A stretch of DNA of 64,000 nucleotides from Arcicella sp040387735 (GTDB lineage: Bacteria; Bacteroidota; Bacteroidia; Cytophagales; Spirosomataceae): contig JAZKDE010000033.1 of the NCBI GenBank assembly GCA_040387735.1, positions 1-64,000 of the forward strand, read 5' to 3'. This document shows positions 1 to 7,984 of the stretch, piece by piece (within the stretch, counting starts at the first letter, position 1; every line of letters begins with the position of its first letter). The notes beneath the pieces were generated by a model. It made no database searches and had not been told where the DNA came from. It was given only the letters and a program-made list of their open reading frames with translations. A program made the translations under genes and the position numbers.

Positions 1-60
1 GGAAGAAGAAGGCGACGAAGAAGAGGAAGAGGAAGAAGAAGGCGACGAAGAAGAGGAAGA
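1..60 (+). repeat. Tandem 30-bp repeat, two exact copies, inside the acidic tail
   Basis: Bases 1-30 and 31-60 are identical; each unit encodes a Glu-rich block with one Gly-Asp step. Degenerate further copies follow to about base 150. The length is a multiple of three, so copy-number change would keep the frame. Confidence 0.85.
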
Positions 61-163
61 AGAAGGCGAAGAGGAGGAAGAAGAATACGAAGAAGAGGAA
101 GAAGAAAGTGGTGAAGAGGAAGAAGAAGCCGAAGAAGGTGGTGAAGAGGAAGAAGAAGAGTAG
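2..163 (+). CDS. C-terminal end of a protein with a long polyglutamate tail (partial)
   Basis: The open frame enters from the left edge and ends at TAG 161-163. All 53 visible codons are a low-complexity acidic tail of mostly Glu with scattered Gly, Asp, Tyr, Ser and Ala. No domain is visible, so the identity cannot be given. Such tails occur on several nucleic-acid-binding and chaperone-like proteins, but that is only a general association. The gene is convergent with the phosphatase downstream and shares a bidirectional terminator with it. The frame is clear because it has no stop and a terminator follows the TAG directly. Confidence 0.7.
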   Translation, partial: EEEGDEEEEEEEEGDEEEEEEGEEEEEEYEEEEEESGEEEEEAEEGGEEEEEE

Positions 164-180
164 CATTCTTTCAAAACTAA

Positions 181-216
181 AAGGGCAGACTATTTAAATA
201 GTCTGCCCTTTTTTTA
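181..216. terminator. Bidirectional intrinsic terminator
   Basis: A perfect palindrome (arm GGGCAGACTATTT at 183-195, its complement at 196-208) is flanked by A residues on the left and T residues on the right. It lies between the acidic-tail gene and the convergent Ppx/GppA gene and can serve both. Confidence 0.9.
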
Positions 217-232
217 TCAAATTTATCAAAAA

Positions 233-1120
233 TTATTTCTTCCGATTTTGAATTTTCTCGTAAACCATTTTAATAATCCCGTCTTTTAAACCCAAGTCTG
301 GTACGATAATATTCTTTGCTCCCGCCCATTTCATGGCAGATAAATAGATTTCAGCCGCTGGAACGATAACATCGGCACGGTCAGCATTGAGACGAAGTTT
401 GTTAATTCGTTCTTCGTACGTAAAAGAACCAACATACTCTTTCAAACGCTTCAACTCGTTATAAGTCATCGACGTTTCACCTTCGTGATTGGGTGAAATA
501 TTAAATAATTTATTAATATTTCCTCCCGTTCCGACGGCTGTAATATTTGCCGTTTCAACGTTAATATTACTATCAACCCACTTTTTCATTTTTTCCCAAT
601 CACCTTCTTTCTCTTTATTTTCCAAAGTTCGAACCGAACCGATTTTGAAAGAACGAGACGCAATTTTTTTGCGTTGCGAGTAAATATTAAGCTCAGTTGA
701 ACCTCCACCTACGTCGATATGCAAATAATTCGCATTATCTAAAGCTTGCACCACAACGTCATTGATTAATTCTGCCTCTTTTGCTCCTTCAATAATATGA
801 ATTTTCATATCCAAAATCTTATGAATACGAGTAATAACCGCCTCGGCATTACCCGCTTCACGCATGGCAGAAGTAGCACAAATGAGATAATCTTTCACTT
901 CGTGCAAATCCATCAGGAGTTTATAAGCATTCAATAATTTAAAAATTCTAACCTCCGACTCGGGGCTGATTTCTCCTTCATTAAATACATCGTGACCCAA
1001 ACGAAGGGCAAAACGAACGTATTCCACTTTCTTAAAGCTAATCTGTCCGTCATTTTCCAATACTTTCGAGATTTGCATTCGGGCGGCATTAGAGCCAATG
1101 TCAATAGCAGCGATTTTCAT
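233..1120 (-). CDS. Ppx/GppA family phosphatase (exopolyphosphatase-like)
   Basis: A protein of 295 residues of the actin-like ATPase fold family that hydrolyses polyphosphate or pppGpp. The phosphate-binding motifs are visible: IDIGSNAARM at residues 6-15, DVGGGSTEL around 135-143 and GTGGNINKL in the C-terminal part. The length fits the short form of the family, which has the two-lobed Ppx/GppA domain without the HD extension. The ATG at 1118-1120 leaves only five residues before the first motif, so the start is secure. The sequence does not tell whether polyphosphate or pppGpp is the main substrate. The gene is transcribed away from the IscA-like gene, with an AT-rich repeat stretch between them. 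Confidence 0.9.
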   Translation of the reverse strand: MKIAAIDIGSNAARMQISKVLENDGQISFKKVEYVRFALRLGHDVFNEGEISPESEVRIFKLLNAYKLLMDLHEVKDYLICATSAMREAGNAEAVITRIHKILDMKIHIIEGAKEAELINDVVVQALDNANYLHIDVGGGSTELNIYSQRKKIASRSFKIGSVRTLENKEKEGDWEKMKKWVDSNINVETANITAVGTGGNINKLFNISPNHEGETSMTYNELKRLKEYVGSFTYEERINKLRLNADRADVIVPAAEIYLSAMKWAGAKNIIVPDLGLKDGIIKMVYEKIQNRKK

Positions 1121-1127
1121 TCTTTAA

Positions 1128-1235
1128 AGTTAAAGAAGTTTAAACTGTTAGAAAGTTATCGAGTTGAGCCGTATCAGTTTAAAACTTTTAACGGTCTAAC
1201 TATTAAACTTTATAACTTATTAAACTTTATTAAAA
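1128..1235. repeat. AT-rich degenerate repeat (TTAAACTTTA-type)
   Basis: Several variants of TTAAACTTTA and its complement occur here, for instance at 1203-1213 and 1221-1231. The array reaches into the last codons of the IscA-like gene (stop at 1220-1222). No promoter or RNA is recognised. Confidence 0.5.
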
Positions 1236-1519
1236 GTATAACCATTTCCCTCTTCCTCAAAATCCAACTCTACTCCCATCAGATACATCAAATGGGGTCG
1301 TTTAATTAGCAGACCAATATTCAGGTCATTTATTTCGTGAAGTTCGTCATTGTCTTCCATTTTATCAAAACCAATGAAATAAGTTGCACTACAAGCTCCG
1401 CCTCTCAAACCAATCCGCAAAAAATAATTTTCAGGTATTCCTTTGATTGTCAAAGCATTATTAATTTGCTCTTTCGCTTTATCGGTTATGGCAATGGGAT
1501 TTATTTTAATTTCAGTCAT
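1220..1519 (-). CDS. HesB/IscA-like protein without the C-terminal Cys-x-Cys
   Basis: A protein of 99 residues with the A-type iron-sulfur carrier fold. The segment LRGGACSATYF carries the first conserved cysteine (C43), at the place of the GGGCSG motif of IscA. Canonical IscA ends with a CGCG-type pair of cysteines; here the protein stops at GNGYTFNKV, before that position, so two of three cluster ligands are missing. Its stop lies in the AT-rich repeat. It may be a subfamily that natively lacks the tail, or a 3' truncated gene. Assignment to the fold is good; a role in iron-sulfur transfer is inferred and uncertain. Confidence 0.75.
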   Translation of the reverse strand: MTEIKINPIAITDKAKEQINNALTIKGIPENYFLRIGLRGGACSATYFIGFDKMEDNDELHEINDLNIGLLIKRPHLMYLMGVELDFEEEGNGYTFNKV

Positions 1520-1814
1520 AAAATCAGTGAAAAAAATGTGTACAGAGTACGTAATTTAGATGCGTGCTACTAAAAATTATTAATCTATCATTTCAATCGA
1601 AAATATACCGTATTATTGGGTCGAAGAATTCTTTTCACCGTTAAAATTAACTATTTTTGACTTTTGTAGCACGATTATCGGCTATTAGTTATTTAGAAAT
1701 CAGCATCTATCAAAAGATGAATGATACAGGTATGATTCAATCCAAAAATGGTATTAAAACCAATGCAACCTAACAACTAATAACCGATAACTAATAAACA
1801 ATAACTCTCAATCA
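1520..1814. other. Intergenic region, no gene seen
   Basis: A divergent region between the IscA-like gene and the membrane protein at 1815. It holds AT-rich text with a run of related words (ACTAATAACCGATAACTAATAA near 1775-1808) belonging to the dispersed ATAACTGATAACTG-like family seen elsewhere in the window. A TAnnTTTG word is at 1652-1659, but no matching upstream TTTG was found. Confidence 0.5.
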
Positions 1815-2342
1815 ATGGAATTAGTTGCCGATTTATTAAAAGTCATTCTCCCTGCAGGCTTAGTCCTTTGGGCTATGTATCTGACTGTCAGTTCATTTAT
1901 AAAGAAGGATTTAATGCAAAAAGAATTAGACCTTAAAGCAGAAACCTCCAAAACCCTCTTGCCCATCCGTTTACAGGCTTATGAACGTATGGCCTTATTT
2001 CTGGAGAGAATATCAGCGAATAATATCCTAATTCGTTTAACTGGACGAGTTGTCAATGTGGCAGAATTTCAACAATTGATGCTCGCTGAAATTAGAGAAG
2101 AATTTTCACATAACCTCTCACAACAAGTCTATATGAGCGATGCAGCTTGGACGACCATCAGAAATGCCATGAACGAAACCGTTGCACTTATCAATTTATC
2201 AGCTAAAGATTTAGCCCCCGATGCTCCTGCTATTGAACTTTCAAAAAGAATTTTTGAAGTAATCATGAGCAAAGAAGTAAATCCTTCTGATGAAGCCCTT
2301 AGAATTATAAAACAAGAAATGCGAGAAAATTTCTTCATGTAG
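1815..2342 (+). CDS. Conserved membrane-anchored protein of unknown function
   Basis: A protein of 175 residues. An N-terminal membrane segment spans about residues 7-29 (LKVILPAGLVLWAMYLTVSS). A soluble, mostly helical region follows, with the stretch LPIRLQAYERMALFLERI. This layout matches a family of small Bacteroidota proteins without known function. The ATG at 1815 places the membrane segment at the N-terminus. The stop codon TAG merges into a palindromic repeat, and the MFS transporter follows on the same strand after about 130 bp. No function is proposed. Confidence 0.75.
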   Translation: MELVADLLKVILPAGLVLWAMYLTVSSFIKKDLMQKELDLKAETSKTLLPIRLQAYERMALFLERISANNILIRLTGRVVNVAEFQQLMLAEIREEFSHNLSQQVYMSDAAWTTIRNAMNETVALINLSAKDLAPDAPAIELSKRIFEVIMSKEVNPSDEALRIIKQEMRENFFM

Positions 2343-2455
2343 AGACGTTGCGTGCAACGTCTTTGAATAAATCAGGAGATACAACAGAAAACGTTTCATG
2401 ATTTAATCAAACTATTTGAAAATACAATAGAAGACGTTTCATGAAACGTCTCTAC
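2341..2455. repeat. Pair of REP-like palindromes (GACGTTnC type)
   Basis: Palindrome 1 at 2344-2361 has arms GACGTTGC and GCAACGTC around GT. Palindrome 2 at 2433-2450 is the perfect GACGTTTCATGAAACGTC. A half element, AAACGTTTCATGA, lies between them at about 2389-2401. Both whole elements carry GTAGAGACGTT-type flanks, in opposite orientation (GTAGA at the left edge, TCTAC at the right), as in paired REP elements. Confidence 0.75.
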
Positions 2456-2471
2456 CAATAGAATAATAACT

Positions 2472-3704
2472 ATGAAAACCAAAACCACTGCCCAACATCT
2501 TTTCAGTATTCCAGTTATTGTAGCCGCCTTGGGCTATTTTGTGGATATTTACGATCTTCTCTTATTCGGAATTGTTCGAGTACCAAGCCTCAAAGAATTA
2601 GGTTTGAATGAAGAACAAATATCCTCCGTCGGGAAAAACATTATCAATTGGCAAATGGGCGGATTACTATTGGGCGGAATTTTGTGGGGAATTTTAGGAG
2701 ATAAAAAAGGTCGATTATCCGTACTTTTTGGGTCAATTATTACTTATTCACTCGCTAATATTGCCTGCGGATTCGTGAAAGACCCAACAACATACGCTCT
2801 ACTTCGCTTTGTGGCGGGCGTTGGTTTAGCAGGAGAATTAGGAGCGGGTATAACCTTAGTTTCAGAAATTTTACCGAAAGAATTACGTGCATTAGGCTCG
2901 TCTTTAGTAGCGGGCGTTGGTTTATTCGGAGCGGTAGTGGCTTACTTCACGGTGAAAGAGTTGGGCGGTTGGAGAAATGCTTATTTTGTGGGCGGAGGAC
3001 TTGGAATAACTCTTTTACTACTCAGAATTAGCGTATTTGAATCAGGAATGTTTGAGAATTTAAAACAACAAAAACACATAAAAAAAGGCAATTTCTTTGC
3101 TCTTTTTACCAATAAAGACCGTTTGAGTCGCTATTTAAAATGTATCGCCATTGGAATTCCAACATGGTTTGTCATTGGTATTTTAGCGACCTTCGCCAAT
3201 GAATTTGGCAAGGCCATGGGTATTCCCGAAAACATAGAGCCAGGCAAAGCCATCATGTTTTGTTACGTCGGACTTGCTACGGGAGATTTGATGAGTGGCG
3301 TGATTAGTCAAGTACTAAAATCACGCAAAAAAGCGGTTGCCATTTTACTTTTTCTATCCTTGATTTGCAGTATTGTGTACTTGTATGCAGGCATTAAAAC
3401 GGCTACAGGCTTGTATGCAACTTGTGTTTTTGCAGGGTTCTCAGTGGGATATTGGGCCATGTTTGTTACCATCGGGGCAGAACAATTTGGCACGAATTTA
3501 AGAAATACCGCCGCCACCACTGTTCCAAATATGGTTCGGGGAACGGTAATTTTAATGACTTCACTTTTTGCTTATCTCAAACCTTCAATGAACGTATTTA
3601 ATGCCGCTGCGGTAGTGGGAGCAATCAGTTTTATCTTAGCATTTTATTCGATATTTACCATTCCTGAAACGCATGGGAAGGATTTGGATTTTTTGGAGGA
3701 GTAA
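2472..3704 (+). CDS. MFS transporter
   Basis: A protein of 410 residues with about twelve predicted membrane helices, the usual length for the major facilitator superfamily. The loop 2-3 signature is GILGDKKGR (about residues 73-81), and a second conserved stretch, RFVAGVGLAGELGAG, lies in helix 4. The N-terminus begins with a short cytoplasmic leader and helix 1 (VIVAALGYFVDIYDLLLFG), which resembles the aromatic-acid/sugar-acid:H+ symporter subgroups. The substrate cannot be named. The gene stands alone after the REP-like pair and is convergent with the transglutaminase-like gene. Confidence 0.85.
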   Translation: MKTKTTAQHLFSIPVIVAALGYFVDIYDLLLFGIVRVPSLKELGLNEEQISSVGKNIINWQMGGLLLGGILWGILGDKKGRLSVLFGSIITYSLANIACGFVKDPTTYALLRFVAGVGLAGELGAGITLVSEILPKELRALGSSLVAGVGLFGAVVAYFTVKELGGWRNAYFVGGGLGITLLLLRISVFESGMFENLKQQKHIKKGNFFALFTNKDRLSRYLKCIAIGIPTWFVIGILATFANEFGKAMGIPENIEPGKAIMFCYVGLATGDLMSGVISQVLKSRKKAVAILLFLSLICSIVYLYAGIKTATGLYATCVFAGFSVGYWAMFVTIGAEQFGTNLRNTAATTVPNMVRGTVILMTSLFAYLKPSMNVFNAAAVVGAISFILAFYSIFTIPETHGKDLDFLEE

Positions 3705-3839
3705 AACAGATTTATAGAAGTTTCAAATAATAAGTGGCCATGAAGACTCAAAAACGCAATACTCTGACAACTAAATATTTAGAAATCAGCACATTACTTT
3801 TGTGGTCACTTATTAATTTATAGTGGCAATTTATATAAC

Positions 3840-6402
3840 TTAGTGATAAGGCACTACAAAAGTTTTCTTTACTCTCTCCGATTTCAAAAAGTATAAAATC
3901 CAAATACTACCAAAAAATAAACTTCTTATAAAATCTGTAATAGAAGTTTCAGGCAATTCACGTGTAATCAATGATGTTAGAATCAGGTCTAAACCCAGAA
4001 AACAAATATTGAATAGGTAAAGTATTATAATTGCTTTTGGTAAAATATCCCTACATTGATAAAGTAAAATAAAACAAAAAATAGATAGACTACATATAAA
4101 TACATTTCCAACAATTTCTATTACATAAGTGATCAAGGTAAGGATATTTTCTTTGGAATTCCAAGCCGTAATCCATGTATCGCTATATAAATAATTATTA
4201 GCGACCATTCCATATATAATTAAGAAAGGTGAGATTATTAGCCCTATCATCACCAAAATTAACCAGCCACCAATAGGCTCTGCATATTCTTGATTAGTTG
4301 TTACAGGTAATGAAATTTTGTATATTTTGATTGCTCCATAGGCAAATAGAGCGAATAGAATTAATACACCAGTTAACACCCAGCCATTAATTATTCCATT
4401 TTTCACTATAGGCTCATTCTGACTACTACTATTTACACCAGAAGCATCATAGGTTAATTGATAACCCAGTTGGTCGTAAATGGTAGTCATATCTTTATTG
4501 AAACGCTCGATTTTGTCAACAGGAATAAAATCTTGTAATGTTTTATAATGGTAATGAAGAGTTATACTTTTTTCAAGCTCATTGTATTTTCTTTCATAAT
4601 TAAATTGGTATTCAGACGTATTAATTGATGATTGTTTTTCGTCAATATTCCATGTTTCAGGCAGAAGGACTTCGATTGTATAGTCTATTTCATAAGGGAA
4701 AGCTAAACTTACTGGACTTTTACGCATCTTATCAGGTAACATCCTTAATTGGTCATATAATATTTGTCCAAAAAAAGAGCCAATTAATTTTTTAGGATTA
4801 GCTTCATCTTTTTTCCAAAACTCTTTAATTTGGTAACTCTCTAAAATTTTAAAAGTGTTGGTAAAGTCATTATTCTGGTGTTTAAGACTATCTTTTACTT
4901 CAATCTGCCAACTTTTAAAAGTATTTGTGTAATAATCCAAATATGATTTTTCTATTTTATTTAAGCCACTTGATGCAAAAGTAGTCCGAATATCATCTGC
5001 TGTATTTTTATCATAATTACTCTCAACATCAAATCCTACAATTGCTTCCGTTGATATAGATGGAATCTTAAAAGTTTCTACAATTTTTATTACTCCTGAT
5101 GGGCTAACAGGTACATCACTGAGACTATTATTTCCCTCTTTCAGTACCAATACCTTACCATATCTTGGAATTTGCAATTCATCTATGTTTCCTCTTTGTA
5201 AAGAATTTGTTGCATCAACCCAGTATTGCTTTTTATTTAGTACAGCCACTGTTATTACGTGATTAAATACCGTTGGCGAAGGTAAAAAATCATTGGTATG
5301 ATAAGTTGAATAGGTATTAACATATACTAAATATGATTCTATACCATTAGCATTCAATAGCGTTTTAAGTAATAAAGATTTGTCTTTACAATCACCAAAA
5401 CGTTGTGCTAAAACTTTATCAGGTTGGTGCGGACGATGCGAGTGTTCTCCTAACTCAATGCCCATATAGCGTACTTCATCCTGTACAAAGCGAATAGCTG
5501 ATTGCAAATATTTTTTCGGATCACCATCTGATTTTTTTCTAAGCTCATTGACTTTATTCGATAAAGACTTAGAAAGAGGTTTTGGGACTGAACTAATCAT
5601 TAAACCCCAATTAACCACTTCATTCCAAGATTTAGCTTCTGAAATTTGAACGTGTGGATAATTATTAAACCAAGCAGGTTCAAAATCTTCTGATTCGTGC
5701 TTCTTTATATTTAGACTTTCCCATTCGTAAACCTGAAGATTTTGTTGGTTAACGATGTTAGGTTTGGGACAATCATTAAAAGATTTAAAAAGAAGTTTGC
5801 GGGTCGAAGCAAAAATAACTGCTTTATAAAGATGAGTTACAGGACTATAACTATGAAAATAGAGGTCGCTATAAAACTTACCTTGAAAAATCGGGTTTTT
5901 CCCAGTAATGCTATAAGCGTATTCAATGCGGTCTCCTTTACGAATATCTTCTAAAATGATATAGGCCNNNNNNNNNNGAAGAGCTTTCATTGTAGATAAA
6001 CTTTGATAGTTCAGCCTCTTTCTGAATAACTTTAATCTTAGATTTATTTAATTTGTTAATACGCTCCCCATTTCGCCAAATAGTAATTTCATGAAAAGTA
6101 AGACGTTCATACGTTGGGTTGAAATCAACTGAAATTTCAGAGGCATTTTGAATTCCAGTTTCAGAAATTACTTCTCTAATCTCATGATAATAAGAAGACT
6201 GCAATTCTACATGAATCTGGTTTTCAATGAAAGATTCATAGAAACCATCACTTACCTCTTTTAGATTAACTTTTGCATTAGAAGGTTTTTTAACAATAAT
6301 CCACTCCGGTTTGGGAGAAATGTGAATCGTTTTATCACCAGCAAAAGTTTCATTTTGGAACAGTGTAAAAATTAGACAACAATAAATGTAGATTAACTTC
6401 AT
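3840..6402 (-). CDS. DUF3857 / transglutaminase-like / DUF2569 fusion protein (interrupted by a 10-N gap)
   Basis: This is one gene split only by the N run at 5968-5977. The N-terminal part has a signal peptide (MKLIYIYCCLIFTLFQNETF) and the start of DUF3857. After the gap come the rest of DUF3857 (ILEDIRKGDRIEYAYS), then a transglutaminase core with FGDCKDKSLLLKTLLNANG (catalytic Cys) and VFNHVITV and WVDATN (His, Asp). At the end are about four membrane helices of DUF2569 type (IGGWLILVMIGLIISPFLI). Joining the flanks directly restores one frame and gives 850 residues, reading NESSSAYIILEDIRKGD across the junction. The product is predicted to be exported and membrane-bound. The substrate is unknown. 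Confidence 0.85.
5968..5977. other. Assembly gap (10 N) inside the DUF3857 gene
   Basis: Ten N placeholders. The two flanks are in different frames with ten bases inserted but in the same frame with none, so the true gap length is a multiple of three and may be zero. Confidence 0.9.
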
Positions 6403-6545
6403 TAGTTTTGTTTTAAATTATATTGTGAGCATTTTGGAACGCTAAAATAGTAGAATTTAGATAAAATTTTTCTTTATTTCGAGTAATTTTTAAAATTGAT
6501 TTAGCATCAGTTTTTATTGTAAAAAAGGCTAATTTATTCATCAAA

Positions 6546-7013
6546 TTAACCCACCAAAAACGCCGTTTCATGCTTAATTTCTGACATCACAAAAATGGAA
6601 TGTGTACTGCCAATATTTTCTAATGAAGCTAATTTATTCATCAAAAATGCCTGATATTCTCGCATATCATGAACGACAATTTTTAACATAAAATCATAGT
6701 CTCCTGAAATATTATAGCATTCTTGTACTTCATCTAATTGTACTATTTCCTGCACAAACCTCGCTCCTGCTTCTTGGGCGTGTTCTTTAAGGCGAATACT
6801 ACAAAAAACCATTAAATCTTTCAACACTTTTTCTCTGTCCACCAAAGCCACGTACTTTTTTATAACCCCATCTTTTTCTAATCTGCGTACTCGTTCATAT
6901 ACGGGCGTGGGAGAAAGATTGAGACGAGATGCCAATTCTTTCGTGGTGAGTAGGGCATCTTGTTGTAAATGTCTAAGAATTTCTTTGTCGGTTGAATCTA
7001 ATTTTATAGCCAT
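6546..7013 (-). CDS. Lrp/AsnC family transcriptional regulator
   Basis: A protein of 155 residues, the normal size. Residues 5-50 form the AsnC-type helix-turn-helix (DKEILRHLQQDALLTTKELA, then NLSPTPVYERVRRLEKDGVI). Residues 70-150 form the RAM ligand-binding domain (GDYDFMLKIVVHDMREYQAF). The product binds DNA and senses an amino acid or related small molecule. The ATG at 7011-7013 is the only start that keeps the full HTH. No target gene can be deduced, since the neighbours are not amino-acid genes until metH some 1 kb away. Confidence 0.92.
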   Translation of the reverse strand: MAIKLDSTDKEILRHLQQDALLTTKELASRLNLSPTPVYERVRRLEKDGVIKKYVALVDREKVLKDLMVFCSIRLKEHAQEAGARFVQEIVQLDEVQECYNISGDYDFMLKIVVHDMREYQAFLMNKLASLENIGSTHSIFVMSEIKHETAFLVG

Positions 7014-7264
7014 ATTTAGAAGAGATAATTTATCGTTTCTCGGAAAAATATCTTGTTTATTTAGTTAATAATATCTTCATTTATTAGTAATTAAAGTAAA
7101 TATATCTAATTATTTGAAATAAAGTAAATTATTTATCCAAAACCGATAAATTTGTGGTAGATTTTATTGAGAAAATATTAGCAACGATTTATAAATGGTA
7201 ATTTTGTATTTTACTAAGAATTTAAAGTCGATATCAACATTTAAACCACAAAATAATTTTTGAG

Positions 7265-7933
7265 ATGAACATTGAGATAGTAACTACTATTTTTAAACAA
7301 GCAGGTATAGGAGGGTTTGTACTCCTACTATGTTATTTAATTTTCAAAGCAATTATAGGTAAAGTAATTTTTACCAATTGGACTCCTGAGCATTCGTCGA
7401 AAATTGTATTAAGAATAATTTACATTTTCGCTTTCATAACCATTATTATTTTATGTAAAAACTTTTATGAAGACATCACTAAACTTTCTCAAAATAAACC
7501 CGAAAGTCAAATAAAGCTAAACAAAAATAGTGTTCCATTTTTCTCTACTACTGATATGGTAGGAGATTTATCAGACACAATTGTATCTAATAAATTCAAC
7601 AATTTTATTCTTAATAACCAAGGAGAAGTAGTTAAACTTGAAGTTGCAATAAATTCAATTGATACAAATATTAGAATGGATCTTAGTGACGAGAAAATGA
7701 AAGAAAATCCTTATTTCATTTTATTAGAGGATGACGATTTTGAGTATCATTATATCATAGAGAGAAATGATGAATTGTATAATATTAGAACATTTGATAG
7801 TGGATTCTGGTACATAACTGGGTATTTTGCAGTTGGTAATCAGACAGTTCCACATCATAAATATGCACTTGGCGATGGAATGGCTACCATAATCGGATTA
7901 AGACCTATCGCTGCAGAAAAAATTATTAAATAA
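7265..7933 (+). CDS. Hypothetical protein with two N-terminal membrane helices
   Basis: A protein of 222 residues, not recognised. Helix 1 covers about residues 14-32 (GIGGFVLLLCYLIFKAII) and helix 2 about 48-66 (IVLRIIYIFAFITIIILC). The remaining 150 residues are hydrophilic and acidic, with YFILLEDDDFEYHYIIERND, and would lie on one face of the membrane. It ends 51 bp before metH on the same strand, so the two could share a transcript, but nothing links their functions. Confidence 0.7.
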   Translation: MNIEIVTTIFKQAGIGGFVLLLCYLIFKAIIGKVIFTNWTPEHSSKIVLRIIYIFAFITIIILCKNFYEDITKLSQNKPESQIKLNKNSVPFFSTTDMVGDLSDTIVSNKFNNFILNNQGEVVKLEVAINSIDTNIRMDLSDEKMKENPYFILLEDDDFEYHYIIERNDELYNIRTFDSGFWYITGYFAVGNQTVPHHKYALGDGMATIIGLRPIAAEKIIK

Positions 7934-7984
7934 ACAAGCTATTTTATTATGAAATATTGGTAGCTGTAAGTTAAAATTAAAGAA

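Noticed and set aside
1690..3791. 16-base word TATTTAGAAATCAGCA shared at 1690 and 3776
   Set aside because: One such pair is expected by chance in a window of this size and base composition.
3729..3813. Inverted repeat AATAAGTGGCCA / TGGTCACTTATT
   Set aside because: One mismatch, a 61-base loop and no T run; too weak to call a terminator or element.
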